In this document: positions 35,966-52,571 of the stretch, piece by piece
How positions within the stretch are numbered: the stretch's first letter is position 1
How the letters are laid out: the number at the start of each line of letters is the position of its first letter
Assembly (NCBI GenBank): GCA_027318585.1
Contig: DAHVOW010000007.1
Coordinates: 1 to 64,000, forward strand
Length of the DNA stretch: 64,000 nucleotides
Reading direction: 5' to 3'
DNA from: Methanobacteriaceae archaeon
Lineage (GTDB): Archaea; Methanobacteriota; Methanobacteria; Methanobacteriales; Methanobacteriaceae
Translations under genes and position numbers: made by a program
Notes under the pieces: generated by a model
What the model saw: only the letters and a program-made list of their open reading frames with translations
Database searches by the model: none
Told to the model about the DNA's origin: nothing

Positions 35966-37204
35966 ATGATGGTGGAACATTCTCTGGACTTTTATACATT
36001 GGATGATCTGGAAATCGAAGGAAAAACCACCCTGGTTAGGGTGGATATTAATTCTCCAGTGGACCCTGTTACGGGTATCATCCTGGACGATACTCGAATT
36101 CGTCTGCACGCCGAAACAATAATTGAACTTTCATCCCGGGGTGCTAAGACGGTTATCCTGGCCCATCAAAGCCGTCCAGGTAAGAATGATTTCACCACCC
36201 TGAGCCAGCATGCGGAGATTCTATCAGCCATCGTGGGGAAAAAGGTGCGTTACGTAGATGATATCTTTGGCAGTAATGCCCGACAATCCATATCCGGAAT
36301 GAACGCCGGAGATATAATCCTTCTGGAAAACGTTCGCTTCTATTCGGAGGAGATCTTGAAGAGGGACCCGCCTCAGCAGGCCGATACCCACCTAGTAAGA
36401 AAGCTAGCTCCTCTGGCTGATTTTTTCGTCAACGACGCCTTCGCAGCTGCCCACCGTTCTCAACCCTCCCTGGTAGGATTCTCTTTTGATATGCCTTCCG
36501 TGGCAGGAAGGGTAATGGAAAGGGAACTTAGAGCGCTTTACAGTGCAGTTAGAAGTGTAAAGAGGCCCTGCGTATTTGTTCTGGGTGGGGTTAAGGTGGA
36601 TGATTCCATTATGGTTATGGAAAATGCTTTAGATGCAGTTAATGCTGATTATGTTCTAACCACAGGTTTAGTGGCCAATATATTCCTGTGGGGTGCAGGA
36701 GTCAATATAAAAAAGTACAACCGAAATTTAATTAAAGACCGTGATTACTGTGACTACGTAAGGAAAGCCAAAAATCTCTTAAAGAAGTTCCCAGAACAGA
36801 TCAAGATCCCGGTGGATCTGGCAGTCTGTAAGGGGGACAAAAGGGAGGAATATCCGGTTAAAAAACTCCCTAACTTACCCATATTTGATATTGGAACCGA
36901 AACCATAACCGAATATGCTCAGATCATAAGGCAGTCCCGCACCATATTTGCCAATGGTCCGGCGGGAGTATTCGAGAAAGATGGCTTCAACATAGGAACC
37001 GAAGATGTCCTGAATGCCATTTCATCCTCTACTGGATTTTCCATTATCGGAGGCGGTCATTTGGCCGCTGCAGCAAATCGCATGGGACTTAAGGGAATCA
37101 GCCATATCAGCAGTGGCGGTGGGGCATCCATAAGTTTGGTGGCTGGTGAAAAACTACCTGCAGTTGAGATTTTAAGGGAATCTGCCCTGAAGTACCGTTT
37201 GTAA
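35966..37204 (+). CDS. pgk: Phosphoglycerate kinase
   Basis: Phosphoryl transfer between 1,3-bisphosphoglycerate and ADP. N-terminal substrate block TTLVRVDINSPVDP, FFVNDAFAAAHRSQPSLVG (about 151), hinge block CVFVLGGVKVDDSI, and nucleotide-site block IIGGGHLAAAANRMGL near the C-terminus. 412 residues. Two ATGs (35966, 35969) follow AGGTG; the second has the better spacing. Confidence 0.97.
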   Translation: MMVEHSLDFYTLDDLEIEGKTTLVRVDINSPVDPVTGIILDDTRIRLHAETIIELSSRGAKTVILAHQSRPGKNDFTTLSQHAEILSAIVGKKVRYVDDIFGSNARQSISGMNAGDIILLENVRFYSEEILKRDPPQQADTHLVRKLAPLADFFVNDAFAAAHRSQPSLVGFSFDMPSVAGRVMERELRALYSAVRSVKRPCVFVLGGVKVDDSIMVMENALDAVNADYVLTTGLVANIFLWGAGVNIKKYNRNLIKDRDYCDYVRKAKNLLKKFPEQIKIPVDLAVCKGDKREEYPVKKLPNLPIFDIGTETITEYAQIIRQSRTIFANGPAGVFEKDGFNIGTEDVLNAISSSTGFSIIGGGHLAAAANRMGLKGISHISSGGGASISLVAGEKLPAVEILRESALKYRL

Positions 37205-37265
37205 GTGAATTCCTAATAACGAAAATTAATAAGGCATTTCTATTCTAGCCCGCTCTACCCAAAAC

Positions 37266-37274
37266 TTTATATGG
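37266..37274 (+). promoter_or_regulatory. TATA box of the tRNA-Thr gene
   Basis: TTTATATGG lies about 33-41 nt before the mature 5' end of the tRNA. Confidence 0.55.
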
Positions 37275-37304
37275 AATATTTTCTTAAATTTAGTTGCTCT
37301 AACT

Positions 37305-37384
<80 letters not shown>

Positions 37385-37430
37385 GCGTAGTATAAATCAT
37401 CACATACTTAGAATAAAGAACAGTATGAAG

Positions 37431-37506
<76 letters not shown>

Positions 37507-37512
37507 CCAAAA

Positions 37513-37586
37513 CCCGCCTTAGCTCAATTTGGCAGAGCATCGGACTGTAGATCCGAGGGTTGCTGGTTCAAGTCCGGCAGGCGGGA
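37513..37586 (+). tRNA. tRNA-Tyr(GTA)
   Basis: Acceptor stem CCCGCCT/AGGCGGG with the archaeal-type C1-G72 pair, anticodon loop CTGTAGA (anticodon GTA). Only 7 nt after tRNA-Pro, so the two are probably processed from one transcript. Confidence 0.94.
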
Positions 37587-37723
37587 TTTATAATAAGATG
37601 TGTAGAGCTTAAGAATTTGTGAATCAAATACAAAAGACATGAAGAACTTCTCTACTGATCTACACAATTTAAATAGAAAACACTGATGACCAAGTAAGAT
37701 ATCGATCCGGTTCAAAGAAAAAG

Positions 37724-37730
37724 TATATAA
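37724..37730 (+). promoter_or_regulatory. TATA box of tRNA-Asp/tRNA-Lys/rpoH
   Basis: TATATAA lies about 45 nt before tRNA-Asp and is the only TATA-like element between tRNA-Tyr and rpoH. Confidence 0.55.
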
Positions 37731-37771
37731 GTAAGTACAGTTAAACTCTCAATACTCTCATTCTATGAGTT

Positions 37772-37843
37772 GCCCTGGTGGTGTAGGGGCTATCATGTGG
37801 GCCTGTCGAGCCCACGACTCGGGTTCAAATCCCGGCCAGGGCG
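37772..37843 (+). tRNA. tRNA-Asp(GTC)
   Basis: Acceptor stem GCCCTGG/CCAGGGC, anticodon loop CTGTCGA (anticodon GTC), discriminator G. Six nucleotides separate it from tRNA-Lys. Confidence 0.95.
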
Positions 37844-37849
37844 TCTAGA

Positions 37850-37935
<86 letters not shown>

Positions 37936-37949
37936 CCTGGAGGAACTAA

Positions 37950-38186
37950 ATGGTGAAGAAGGATATCTTAAAACACAAACTTGTTCCAGATCATGTTGTT
38001 TTGAAGAAAAATCAAATAGTTAAGGTACTCAAAGCGATGGAAGTCCACCCTGAGCAGCTTCCGAAAATAAAGTTAGACGATCCAGTAGTAAAGGCAATCG
38101 GTGCAAAAGAGGGGGATGTCATTAAAATCACTCGAAATAGCCAGACTGCGGGGAAATTCGTCAGTTACCGATTGGTATTAGGATAA
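37950..38186 (+). CDS. rpoH: DNA-directed RNA polymerase subunit H
   Basis: Archaeal homologue of the C-terminal part of Rpb5. The 78 residues contain HKLVPDHVVLKKNQ near the N-terminus and LPKIKLDDPVVKAIGAKEGDVIKITR, the typical subunit H pattern. CTGGAGGA gives a strong ribosome site. The leader is just the spacer from tRNA-Lys, so it should be transcribed with the tRNAs. Confidence 0.97.
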   Translation: MVKKDILKHKLVPDHVVLKKNQIVKVLKAMEVHPEQLPKIKLDDPVVKAIGAKEGDVIKITRNSQTAGKFVSYRLVLG

Positions 38187-38302
38187 TATGGTTTTAAAAA
38201 AGCCAGTTATAAATAGCCTAATTATTAATAATTATTAATAAATTGGAGAAAATTTAAGATTAAAATATTTTATTTACACGTATTTGTTTTTGGAGGAATT
38301 TA

Positions 38303-39793
<1,491 letters not shown>

Positions 39794-39853
39794 CAAAAGG
39801 AGAAGGATTAATATTCATTTTATAAACTTTAATCTGCCATTGGGGGCGAATCT

Positions 39854-41665
39854 GTGAAAAAATGTAAGGTCTATATTAACGGAAAGCTTATAGGAACCTG
39901 TAAAGATCCGGAAGTTTTTGTGGAAGCCATACGCCAAAAAAGACGTTCTGGAGCCGTTTCCTCGGAGACAAACATCACCTACTATCATGATAACAACGAG
40001 ATATATATTTTCAATGATCCGGGGCGTACCCGGAGGCCAGTTATCGTAGTCCAGGACGGAAAATCCCTGCTTACAGAGGAGCACATACAGAAAGTCCAGG
40101 ACGGGGAGATTAACTGGGATGACCTAGTGGCGGAGGGTGTAATTGAATACTTGGATGCCGAAGAGGAAGAAAATACTTACCTGGCCATGTTCCCGGATGA
40201 ATTAACCCCGGATCACACCCACCTGGAGATTGACCCCGCCACCATGCTGGGGATCTGCGCCGGAATCATCCCCTACGCCAACCACAACTCATCCCCCCGT
40301 AACACCATGGAAGCCGGTATGACCAAACAGGCCCTAGGATTATACGTATCCAATTATCATCTGCGTACTGACACCCGAGCCCACTTAATGCACCATCCAC
40401 AAGTTCCAATGGTAAAAACCAGGAGTATGGATGCTACTCAATATGATCAGCGCCCCTCCGGTCAGAACTTCGTGGTGGCAGTGATGTCCTACGAAGGATA
40501 CAACATGGAAGACGCTTTAATTCTTAATAAGGCCTCTATAGAAAGAGGACTGGCCCGTTCATCATTTTTCAGATCTTACGAAGCCTCGGAACGCAGGTAC
40601 CCGGGTGGACAGGAAGACAAGTTTGAGGTTCCTGAGAATATAGTGCGGGGCTACCGCTCCGAAGAGGTTTACCGGAACCTAGACGAGGACGGAATCGTTA
40701 ATCCCGAGGTGGAAGTAACTTCGGGAGATGTGCTGATTGGTAAGACTTCGCCACCAAGGTTCCTGGAGGAAATAGACGAGTTCGGAACTGTGGCTGAAAG
40801 AAGACGTGAAACTTCGGTGACTGTTCGTCACGGAGAACACGGAGTGGTGGACGCGGTGCTGTTAACTGAAACTGTGGAGGGAAGTAAACTGGCCAAGATC
40901 AGAGTCCGAGACCAGAGACAACCTGAATTTGGAGATAAATTCGCATCCCGACACGGACAGAAGGGAGTAGTGGGACTGATTGTACCCCAGGAAAACATGC
41001 CCTTCACCGAGGATGGTGTAGTTCCCGACTTGGTAATCAATCCCCACGCCATTCCATCCCGTATGTCGGTGGGACAGGTGCTGGAGATGCTGGCTGGTAA
41101 GGCTGGCTGCCTGGAAGGAGTGCGCATGGATGGAACTCCATTCAGCGGTAACCATGAATTGGAAATTATGGACCTCCTTCGTGAGAATGGATTTGAAACC
41201 GCCGGCCGGGAATCTCTCTACAACGGGATCACCGGTGAAAGGATAGAGGCGGAAATCTTCATTGGAGTGGCCTATTATCAGAAACTGCACCACATGACCT
41301 CCGACAAAGTATACGCCAGGTCACGGGGACCAGTACAAGTCTTAACTCGGCAACCAACCGAGGGAAGGGCCCGTGAAGGTGGTCTCCGGTTTGGTGAAAT
41401 GGAACGGGACTGTTTAATCGCCCACGGGGCGGCCTTGGCACTCAAAGAACGTCTTCTGGATGAATCAGATAAGTACGATGCCATTGTGTGTTCTGATTGT
41501 GGTATGATAGCCATCTACGATCGTATAAGGGATAAAAAATACTGTTCCATCTGTGGAGAGTCTGACACTTTCCCGGTGGAAATTTCATACGCATTTAAAT
41601 TACTGCTGGACGAACTCAAGAGCCTGTGCATATTCCCTAAGCTGGTTCTGGAGGATAAGGCTTGA
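39854..41665 (+). CDS. rpoB1: DNA-directed RNA polymerase subunit B'
   Basis: C-terminal part of the B subunit, with active-centre and nucleotide-path blocks: QRPSGQNFVVAVMSYEGYNMEDALILNK (read in parts, about 197-222), KFASRHGQKGVVG, GGLRFGEMERDC and a zinc site CSDCGM...CSICG (about 545-570). The GTG start has GGGGGCG upstream. 603 residues is normal. Confidence 0.97.
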   Translation: MKKCKVYINGKLIGTCKDPEVFVEAIRQKRRSGAVSSETNITYYHDNNEIYIFNDPGRTRRPVIVVQDGKSLLTEEHIQKVQDGEINWDDLVAEGVIEYLDAEEEENTYLAMFPDELTPDHTHLEIDPATMLGICAGIIPYANHNSSPRNTMEAGMTKQALGLYVSNYHLRTDTRAHLMHHPQVPMVKTRSMDATQYDQRPSGQNFVVAVMSYEGYNMEDALILNKASIERGLARSSFFRSYEASERRYPGGQEDKFEVPENIVRGYRSEEVYRNLDEDGIVNPEVEVTSGDVLIGKTSPPRFLEEIDEFGTVAERRRETSVTVRHGEHGVVDAVLLTETVEGSKLAKIRVRDQRQPEFGDKFASRHGQKGVVGLIVPQENMPFTEDGVVPDLVINPHAIPSRMSVGQVLEMLAGKAGCLEGVRMDGTPFSGNHELEIMDLLRENGFETAGRESLYNGITGERIEAEIFIGVAYYQKLHHMTSDKVYARSRGPVQVLTRQPTEGRAREGGLRFGEMERDCLIAHGAALALKERLLDESDKYDAIVCSDCGMIAIYDRIRDKKYCSICGESDTFPVEISYAFKLLLDELKSLCIFPKLVLEDKA

Positions 41666-41699
41666 ATTTAGGGTGTAAGAGGATAAGGAGAGATTTAGT

Positions 41700-44642
<2,943 letters not shown>

Positions 44643-44695
44643 GGGATAATATCAAACTTGATTTATGGGGACTAAAGGCAACTACAGGTGGTTAT

Positions 44696-45850
<1,155 letters not shown>

Positions 45851-45861
45851 GGAGGCATTCT

Positions 45862-46158
45862 ATGGACGTAGATAGAGGAATTCGAGTAGCAGTAGACACA
45901 GGAAGTGTCACCCTGGGGTCAGAAAAGACATTACAGGCCCTGAAACTTGGAAAAGGCAAACTAGTCATCATAGCTGAAAATTGCCCCCGGGAAACCAGAG
46001 AAGACGTGGAGCACTACTCACAGTTATCAGAAATTCCGGTTTATACCTATGAGGGCACCAGTGTGGATCTGGGTTCCGTGTGCGGTAAACCCTTCACGGT
46101 GGCCACCATGATCATCTCCGATCCCGGAGATTCCACCATACTAGAATTAATGGGGTAA
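45862..46158 (+). CDS. rpl30e: Ribosomal protein L30e
   Basis: 98-residue L7Ae/L30e-family protein of the large subunit. ALKLGKGKLVIIAENCPRE and YEGTSVDLGSVCGKPFTVA are the family RNA-binding blocks. AAGGAGG precedes the ATG. Its place between rpoA2 and nusA is conserved in Euryarchaeota. Confidence 0.95.
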   Translation: MDVDRGIRVAVDTGSVTLGSEKTLQALKLGKGKLVIIAENCPRETREDVEHYSQLSEIPVYTYEGTSVDLGSVCGKPFTVATMIISDPGDSTILELMG

Positions 46159-46163
46159 TTTTT

Positions 46164-46595
46164 GTGACCATCAAATTCACCACCAACGAGATAAGGTACA
46201 TCGCCCTGTTCGAGAGCATGACCGGGGCCACCGTCAAAGATTGTCTGGTTGATGAGGAAAACGGTAAATTAACCTTCCTGGTCAAAAATGGTGATATGGG
46301 GCTGGCCATTGGAAAGAGGGGAAGTACTGTTTCTAAAGTCCAGAAAACTGTGGATAAGGGTGTGGAAGTTATTGAACACTCCGATGATCAGGTGGAGTTT
46401 ATCGGCAACCTCATGGCCCCTGCCAAACTTAGAAGTATAAGGGTGCTTCAAAAAGAGAACGGCGAGAAAATTGCCACTATAGAGGCGGATTCACGTAATA
46501 AGAGGACTGCTATTGGGAAGGGGGGCCAGAATATAGAAAGAGCCCGAATCCTGGCCAAAAGGCAGCACAACATAAGTAACATCGTAATAAAATAG
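46164..46595 (+). CDS. nusA: NusA-like KH-domain transcription factor
   Basis: Archaeal NusA of two KH domains (143 residues) without the bacterial S1 domain. KH loops: AIGKRGSTVSKVQ (about 52) and AIGKGGQNIERARILAKR (about 118). GTG start, 5 nt after the L30e stop. Binds RNA; role in elongation or termination is inferred from the family. Confidence 0.94.
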   Translation: MTIKFTTNEIRYIALFESMTGATVKDCLVDEENGKLTFLVKNGDMGLAIGKRGSTVSKVQKTVDKGVEVIEHSDDQVEFIGNLMAPAKLRSIRVLQKENGEKIATIEADSRNKRTAIGKGGQNIERARILAKRQHNISNIVIK

Positions 46596-46644
46596 GAGTA
46601 ATCAAGCTAAACTTAACTTAAGTTTATTTAAGGAGGAATCATAT

Positions 46645-47070
<426 letters not shown>

Positions 47071-47091
47071 TGTGCTATAGAGGTAATTTTT

Positions 47092-47655
47092 ATGAGTTTT
47101 AAGGTTTTTGATAAGTGGGAATTATCGGAGGTGAAGGTGGAAGACATGGGATTGGTTAACTACGTCTGTCTCGACGAGATTATGGTCCCTCATACCATGG
47201 GGCGTCATGTCCGAAGGCAGTTTGCCAAATCCAGAGTCTCCATTGTGGAAAGATTGATGAACAAGATCATGAGGACTGAAAGGAACTCTGGGAAGAAGAA
47301 CAAATCCTACAATCTTGTTAAAGATGCATTTGACATTATAAACCAGCGTTCTAAACAGAACCCGGTTCAAGTATTGGTCAAAGCAGTGGAAAACACCGCA
47401 CCCCGGGAAGAAACCACCCGTATCAAGTACGGTGGAATCGGATACCAAGTGGCAGTGGACATCGCCCCCCAGAGGAGGGTGGACTTGGCCCTGGCCTTTT
47501 TAACCAGGGGAGCATTACAGTCAGCATTTAAACGGAAAAAATCCGCTGAAGAATGTCTGGCTGAGGAGCTGCTCCTGGCAGCCGAGTACGATACCCGAAG
47601 CTTCGCCATACAGAAGAAGGAAGAGAAAGAGAGGGTAGCTCGATCTGCCCATTAA
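47092..47655 (+). CDS. rps7: Ribosomal protein S7
   Basis: Small-subunit head protein; 187 residues, archaeal length. KSRVSIVERLMNKIMRTERNSGKK and VLVKAVENTAPREETTRIKYGGIGYQ (in parts) are the family blocks, and the C-terminal helix ends EEKERVARSAH. AGGTAATTTTT lies before the ATG. EF-2 follows. Confidence 0.96.
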   Translation: MSFKVFDKWELSEVKVEDMGLVNYVCLDEIMVPHTMGRHVRRQFAKSRVSIVERLMNKIMRTERNSGKKNKSYNLVKDAFDIINQRSKQNPVQVLVKAVENTAPREETTRIKYGGIGYQVAVDIAPQRRVDLALAFLTRGALQSAFKRKKSAEECLAEELLLAAEYDTRSFAIQKKEEKERVARSAH

Positions 47656-47678
47656 TCAAGATTTATTAGGTGATACGT

Positions 47679-49871
47679 GTGAGCAGACGTACTAAAATGA
47701 TCAACAAGATCAAGGAACTGATGTATCAACCGGAATACATACGAAACATCGGTATCGTGGCCCACATTGACCACGGAAAAACCACCCTATCCGATAACCT
47801 CTTAGCTGGTGCGGGTATGATATCTGCGGAACTGGCTGGTGACCAGTTGTACCTGGACTTCGATGAACAGGAACAGGCCCGGGGTATAACTATTGATGCC
47901 GCCAACGTGTCCATGGTGCACAAGTACCAGGATGATGAGTACCTCATCAACCTCATTGACACTCCCGGTCACGTGGACTTCGGTGGAGACGTAACCCGAG
48001 CCATGCGGGCGGTGGATGGTGCAGTGGTCGTGGTTTGTGCGGTGGAGGGTATCATGCCCCAGACCGAGACCGTGTTGAGGCAGGCTCTCAAGGAAAACGT
48101 GCGACCGGTGCTCTTCATTAACAAGGTGGACCGTCTCATAAACGAACTGAAACTGGATCCTGAGGAACTGCAGCAGCGGTTCATAAAGGTTATAGCCAAC
48201 GCCAATAAACTCATCAAAAACATGGCTCCAGAAGAGCTCAAGAAGAAATGGCAGGTCCGAGTGGAAGATGGTAGTGTAGCATTCGGTTCCGCCTATCACA
48301 ACTGGGCCATTAACATCAACTTAATGCAGGAAACTGGAATAAACTTTAAGGACATCCTGGAGTACTGTAACAACGAAAAACAGAAAGAATTAGCTCAGAA
48401 AGCACCTTTATCCGATGTGCTCCTGGGAATGGTGGTTGAGCACCTGCCCAGTCCGGACATCGCCCAGAGATACCGGGTACCCAACATCTGGTCCGGGGAC
48501 ATCGAGAGTGAGGAAGGTCAGGGAATGATCAACACCGACCCCGACGGACCCCTGGCAGTGATGGTTACCGACGTGAGTATTGATAAACACGCCGGTGAGA
48601 TCGCCACCGGACGGGTGTACGGCGGTACCATCGAGAAGGGTAGTGAAATCTTCTTCGTAGGATCCCATGGTAAGGCCCGGACCCAGCAGGTGGGAGTGTA
48701 CTTCGGACCGGAACGGGTGAACACCGACAAGGTACCCGCCGGGAACATCGTGGCCATTACCGGTGCCCGTAACGCCGTGGCTGGGGAAACTATTTCCAGC
48801 ATGGAACGGAAAATCGAGGCCTTTGAGGGTCTGGAGCACATCTCCGAACCAGTGGTCACCGTGGCGGTAGAGGCCAAAAACACTAAAGACTTACCTAAAC
48901 TCATTGAATTACTGCGCCAGGTGGGTAAAGAGGACCCCACCGTTAAGATGCAGATCAACGAGGAAACCGGTGAGCACCTGGTGGCGGGTATGGGTGAACT
49001 TCACCTGGAGATCATCGCCTACCGTATCAACGAGAAGGGAGTGGAGATCGAGACCTCGGAGCCCATCGTAGTGTACCGGGAAACCATCGCCGGCACTGCT
49101 GGTCCAGTGGAGGGTAAATCTCCTAACAAACACAACCGGTTCTACATCGAAATTTCACCCCTACCAGACTCGGTTTACCATGCCATCCAGGAAGGAACCA
49201 TCAAGGAAGGTAAGGTCAAGGGTAAAGAGAATGCATCCATCTTCATGGAAGCCGGTCTTCCCAAGGATGAAGCCCGGAAGGTGTGGGATGTTTATGATAA
49301 GAGCGTATTCATCAACGCCACCCGTGGTATCCAGTACCTGGATGAGATCAAGGAATTACTCCTGGAAGGATTCGAGAGTGCCATGGATGATGGCCCTATA
49401 GCCCGGGAGAGGGTGATGGGACTTAAAATCAGACTGGTAGATGCTAAAATACACGAGGACGCAGTACACCGTGGCCCAGCCCAGGTACTGCCCGCCATCC
49501 GAAAGGCGGTTTACGGCGCCATTATGATGGCCCAACCAGTGCTCCTGGAGCCGGTGCAAAAAGTATTTATCAACGTGCCCCAGGATTATATGGGATCATC
49601 CACCCGTGAAGTCCAGAACCGTCGCGGCCAGATCATCGACATGGGCCAGGAAGGAGATATGGCCACCCTGGAATCCAAGGTACCCGTGGCTGAGATGTTC
49701 GGATTTGCAGGGGACATACGATCCGCTGCTGAAGGACGATGTTTGTGGTCCACTGAGAACGCAGGATTTGAAAGACTGCCCAAGGAGCTTCAGAAGACCA
49801 TAATCCGGGAGATCAGAAACCGTAAAGGACTATCACCAGAACCCTACGGTCCCGACCACTACCTGGGATAG
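47679..49871 (+). CDS. fusA: Elongation factor 2
   Basis: Ribosomal translocase GTPase. G motifs: AHIDHGKTTLSDNL, DTPGHVDFGGDV and NKVDRL; the diphthamide His is in the block HEDAVHRGPAQVLPA near residue 600. GTG at 47679 with GGTGAT 4 nt upstream matches the usual SRRTKMI start (730 residues); the longer frame from 47670 overlaps that ribosome site. Confidence 0.97.
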   Translation: MSRRTKMINKIKELMYQPEYIRNIGIVAHIDHGKTTLSDNLLAGAGMISAELAGDQLYLDFDEQEQARGITIDAANVSMVHKYQDDEYLINLIDTPGHVDFGGDVTRAMRAVDGAVVVVCAVEGIMPQTETVLRQALKENVRPVLFINKVDRLINELKLDPEELQQRFIKVIANANKLIKNMAPEELKKKWQVRVEDGSVAFGSAYHNWAININLMQETGINFKDILEYCNNEKQKELAQKAPLSDVLLGMVVEHLPSPDIAQRYRVPNIWSGDIESEEGQGMINTDPDGPLAVMVTDVSIDKHAGEIATGRVYGGTIEKGSEIFFVGSHGKARTQQVGVYFGPERVNTDKVPAGNIVAITGARNAVAGETISSMERKIEAFEGLEHISEPVVTVAVEAKNTKDLPKLIELLRQVGKEDPTVKMQINEETGEHLVAGMGELHLEIIAYRINEKGVEIETSEPIVVYRETIAGTAGPVEGKSPNKHNRFYIEISPLPDSVYHAIQEGTIKEGKVKGKENASIFMEAGLPKDEARKVWDVYDKSVFINATRGIQYLDEIKELLLEGFESAMDDGPIARERVMGLKIRLVDAKIHEDAVHRGPAQVLPAIRKAVYGAIMMAQPVLLEPVQKVFINVPQDYMGSSTREVQNRRGQIIDMGQEGDMATLESKVPVAEMFGFAGDIRSAAEGRCLWSTENAGFERLPKELQKTIIREIRNRKGLSPEPYGPDHYLG

Positions 49872-49953
49872 TGGACATCAAGCATAAATATAGGGTTATC
49901 CTAAATACCCTAAGATGCTCTTTAAACTAATCTATAATATGGAGGAATAACTT

Positions 49954-51195
<1,242 letters not shown>

Positions 51196-51204
51196 GTATC
51201 TATT

Positions 51205-51231
51205 AAGGAAGGCATCTAGCCTTCCTTTTTC
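51205..51231 (+). terminator. Hairpin plus T-run between tuf and rps10
   Basis: AAGGAAGGC and GCCTTCCTT form a perfect 9-bp stem with a 5-nt loop, followed by TTTCTTTTT. It looks like a bacterial intrinsic terminator and should reduce read-through into rps10. Confidence 0.65.
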
Positions 51232-51249
51232 TTTTTATGGAGGAGCAAA

Positions 51250-51558
51250 ATGAACAAAGCCAGAATCAAATTAACCGGCACCGACCCAGAAAAACTGGCC
51301 TATGTCTGCGACCAGCTTAAACGCATCGCAGAGAGGACTGGTGTGGACCTATCCGGACCCATACCCCTGCCCACCAAGAAGCTAGTGGTCCCCAGCCGCA
51401 AATCACCAGACGGTGAAGGCAAAGCCACATGGGAAAAGTGGGAGTTAAGGATCCACAAACGCCTAGTGGGTATTGAGGCCGATGAAAGGGCCATGCGTCA
51501 GGTTATGAAGGTCAACGTGCCTGATAACGTCAGCATCGAAATAGAACTTCGAAGCTAA
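51250..51558 (+). CDS. rps10: Ribosomal protein S10
   Basis: 102-residue small-subunit protein. RIKLTGTDPEKLAYVCDQLKRIAE at the N-terminus, then PIPLPTKKLVVPSRKSPDGEG and a C-terminus IEIELRS are the archaeal S10/S20e pattern. TATGGAGGAGC precedes the ATG. It is last in the operon and lies behind a hairpin. Confidence 0.97.
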   Translation: MNKARIKLTGTDPEKLAYVCDQLKRIAERTGVDLSGPIPLPTKKLVVPSRKSPDGEGKATWEKWELRIHKRLVGIEADERAMRQVMKVNVPDNVSIEIELRS

Positions 51559-51560
51559 AC

Positions 51561-51579
51561 AGGCTGAAACAAACAGCCT
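51561..51579 (+). terminator. Hairpin after rps10
   Basis: AGGCTG and CAGCCT form a 6-bp stem around a 7-nt loop directly after the rps10 stop. A T6 run follows about 20 nt later, so it is a likely end of the translation operon. Confidence 0.5.
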
Positions 51580-51660
51580 CTAAACAAATAAAACCATACT
51601 CTTTTTTGTATACGGGGTAGTTATCCCCAACCTTCTATGGTTTGATCAAAAAAGATTTCA

Positions 51661-51669
51661 ATATATAAT
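51661..51669 (+). promoter_or_regulatory. TATA box of tRNA-Ser
   Basis: ATATATAAT lies about 45 nt upstream of the mature tRNA 5' end. Confidence 0.45.
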
Positions 51670-51712
51670 TGGCCGGAATAGTCCGGTTGATATCAAAAAA
51701 AATTCATAATAT

Positions 51713-51801
<89 letters not shown>

Positions 51802-51834
51802 TATTTTATATATAATCTATCTGTTTTGATGTAA

Positions 51835-52413
51835 ATGTTGGGCAAAAAACTCTACTCCGTCCGGGAATCCTACTGGATATTCTACCATGGGATACGGACC
51901 ATGCGCTACATGTTCCGGGCTAAAAAGAAGGGGGAAATAACTTCCAAGTTCATAGAAAGGATCATGCTGGCGGTGACCGAGGTCAACGAATGCGCCATCT
52001 GCTCCTACGCCCACACCCGAAGGGCCCTGGAGACAGGAATGAGTAGTGAAGAAATCCAGGGTATGCTCACCGGGATCCTGGATCATGTCCCAGATGAAGA
52101 GGTGGCGGGGGTGATGTTCGCCCAGCACTACGCCGACACCCGGGCCAATCCTACCCATGAGTCTTGGGAACGTATCGTGGAGATTTATGGTCTGTCTAGG
52201 GCTATGGGTATCCTGGGGGCTATCCGCACCATCATGATGGGGAACACCTATGGGATTGCCTTCAGTTCATTTTTTAATAGGTTTAGAGGGAGGGCTGACC
52301 CTAGGAGCAGTTTACTATATGAGGTGGGGCTGCTTTTGAGTGCGGTGGTAGTGGTTCCGGTTTCTGCGGTTCATGCTGTGGTTTCTGGTTTGGTTGGGAA
52401 ACCGGTTATTTAA
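51835..52413 (+). CDS. Carboxymuconolactone decarboxylase/AhpD-like protein
   Basis: A 192-residue protein with an AhpD-like helical core: MLAVTEVNECAICSYAHTRRALETG carries the redox CxxC and His of peroxidase-type members (about 49-60). The C-terminal 30 residues are hydrophobic, an unusual membrane-anchor-like tail. TTTATATATAA at 51805-51815 places the transcription start almost at the ATG, and no ribosome site is seen, so the message may be leaderless. Possible thiol/peroxide defence; substrate unknown. Confidence 0.8.
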   Translation: MLGKKLYSVRESYWIFYHGIRTMRYMFRAKKKGEITSKFIERIMLAVTEVNECAICSYAHTRRALETGMSSEEIQGMLTGILDHVPDEEVAGVMFAQHYADTRANPTHESWERIVEIYGLSRAMGILGAIRTIMMGNTYGIAFSSFFNRFRGRADPRSSLLYEVGLLLSAVVVVPVSAVHAVVSGLVGKPVI

Positions 52414-52571
52414 TTAGAATTGGAGATCTTGGAACATTTGTACTTAGTTTTTTAAATATTCTGATTCAATTTATATATTAAAAAAAGATTAACTTATTTG
52501 TTAATTTTTTCAAATCTTTTTATCAAGAACCAAATAAAACTCGATGCAGAAGTAAACAAATATTCTGCTAA

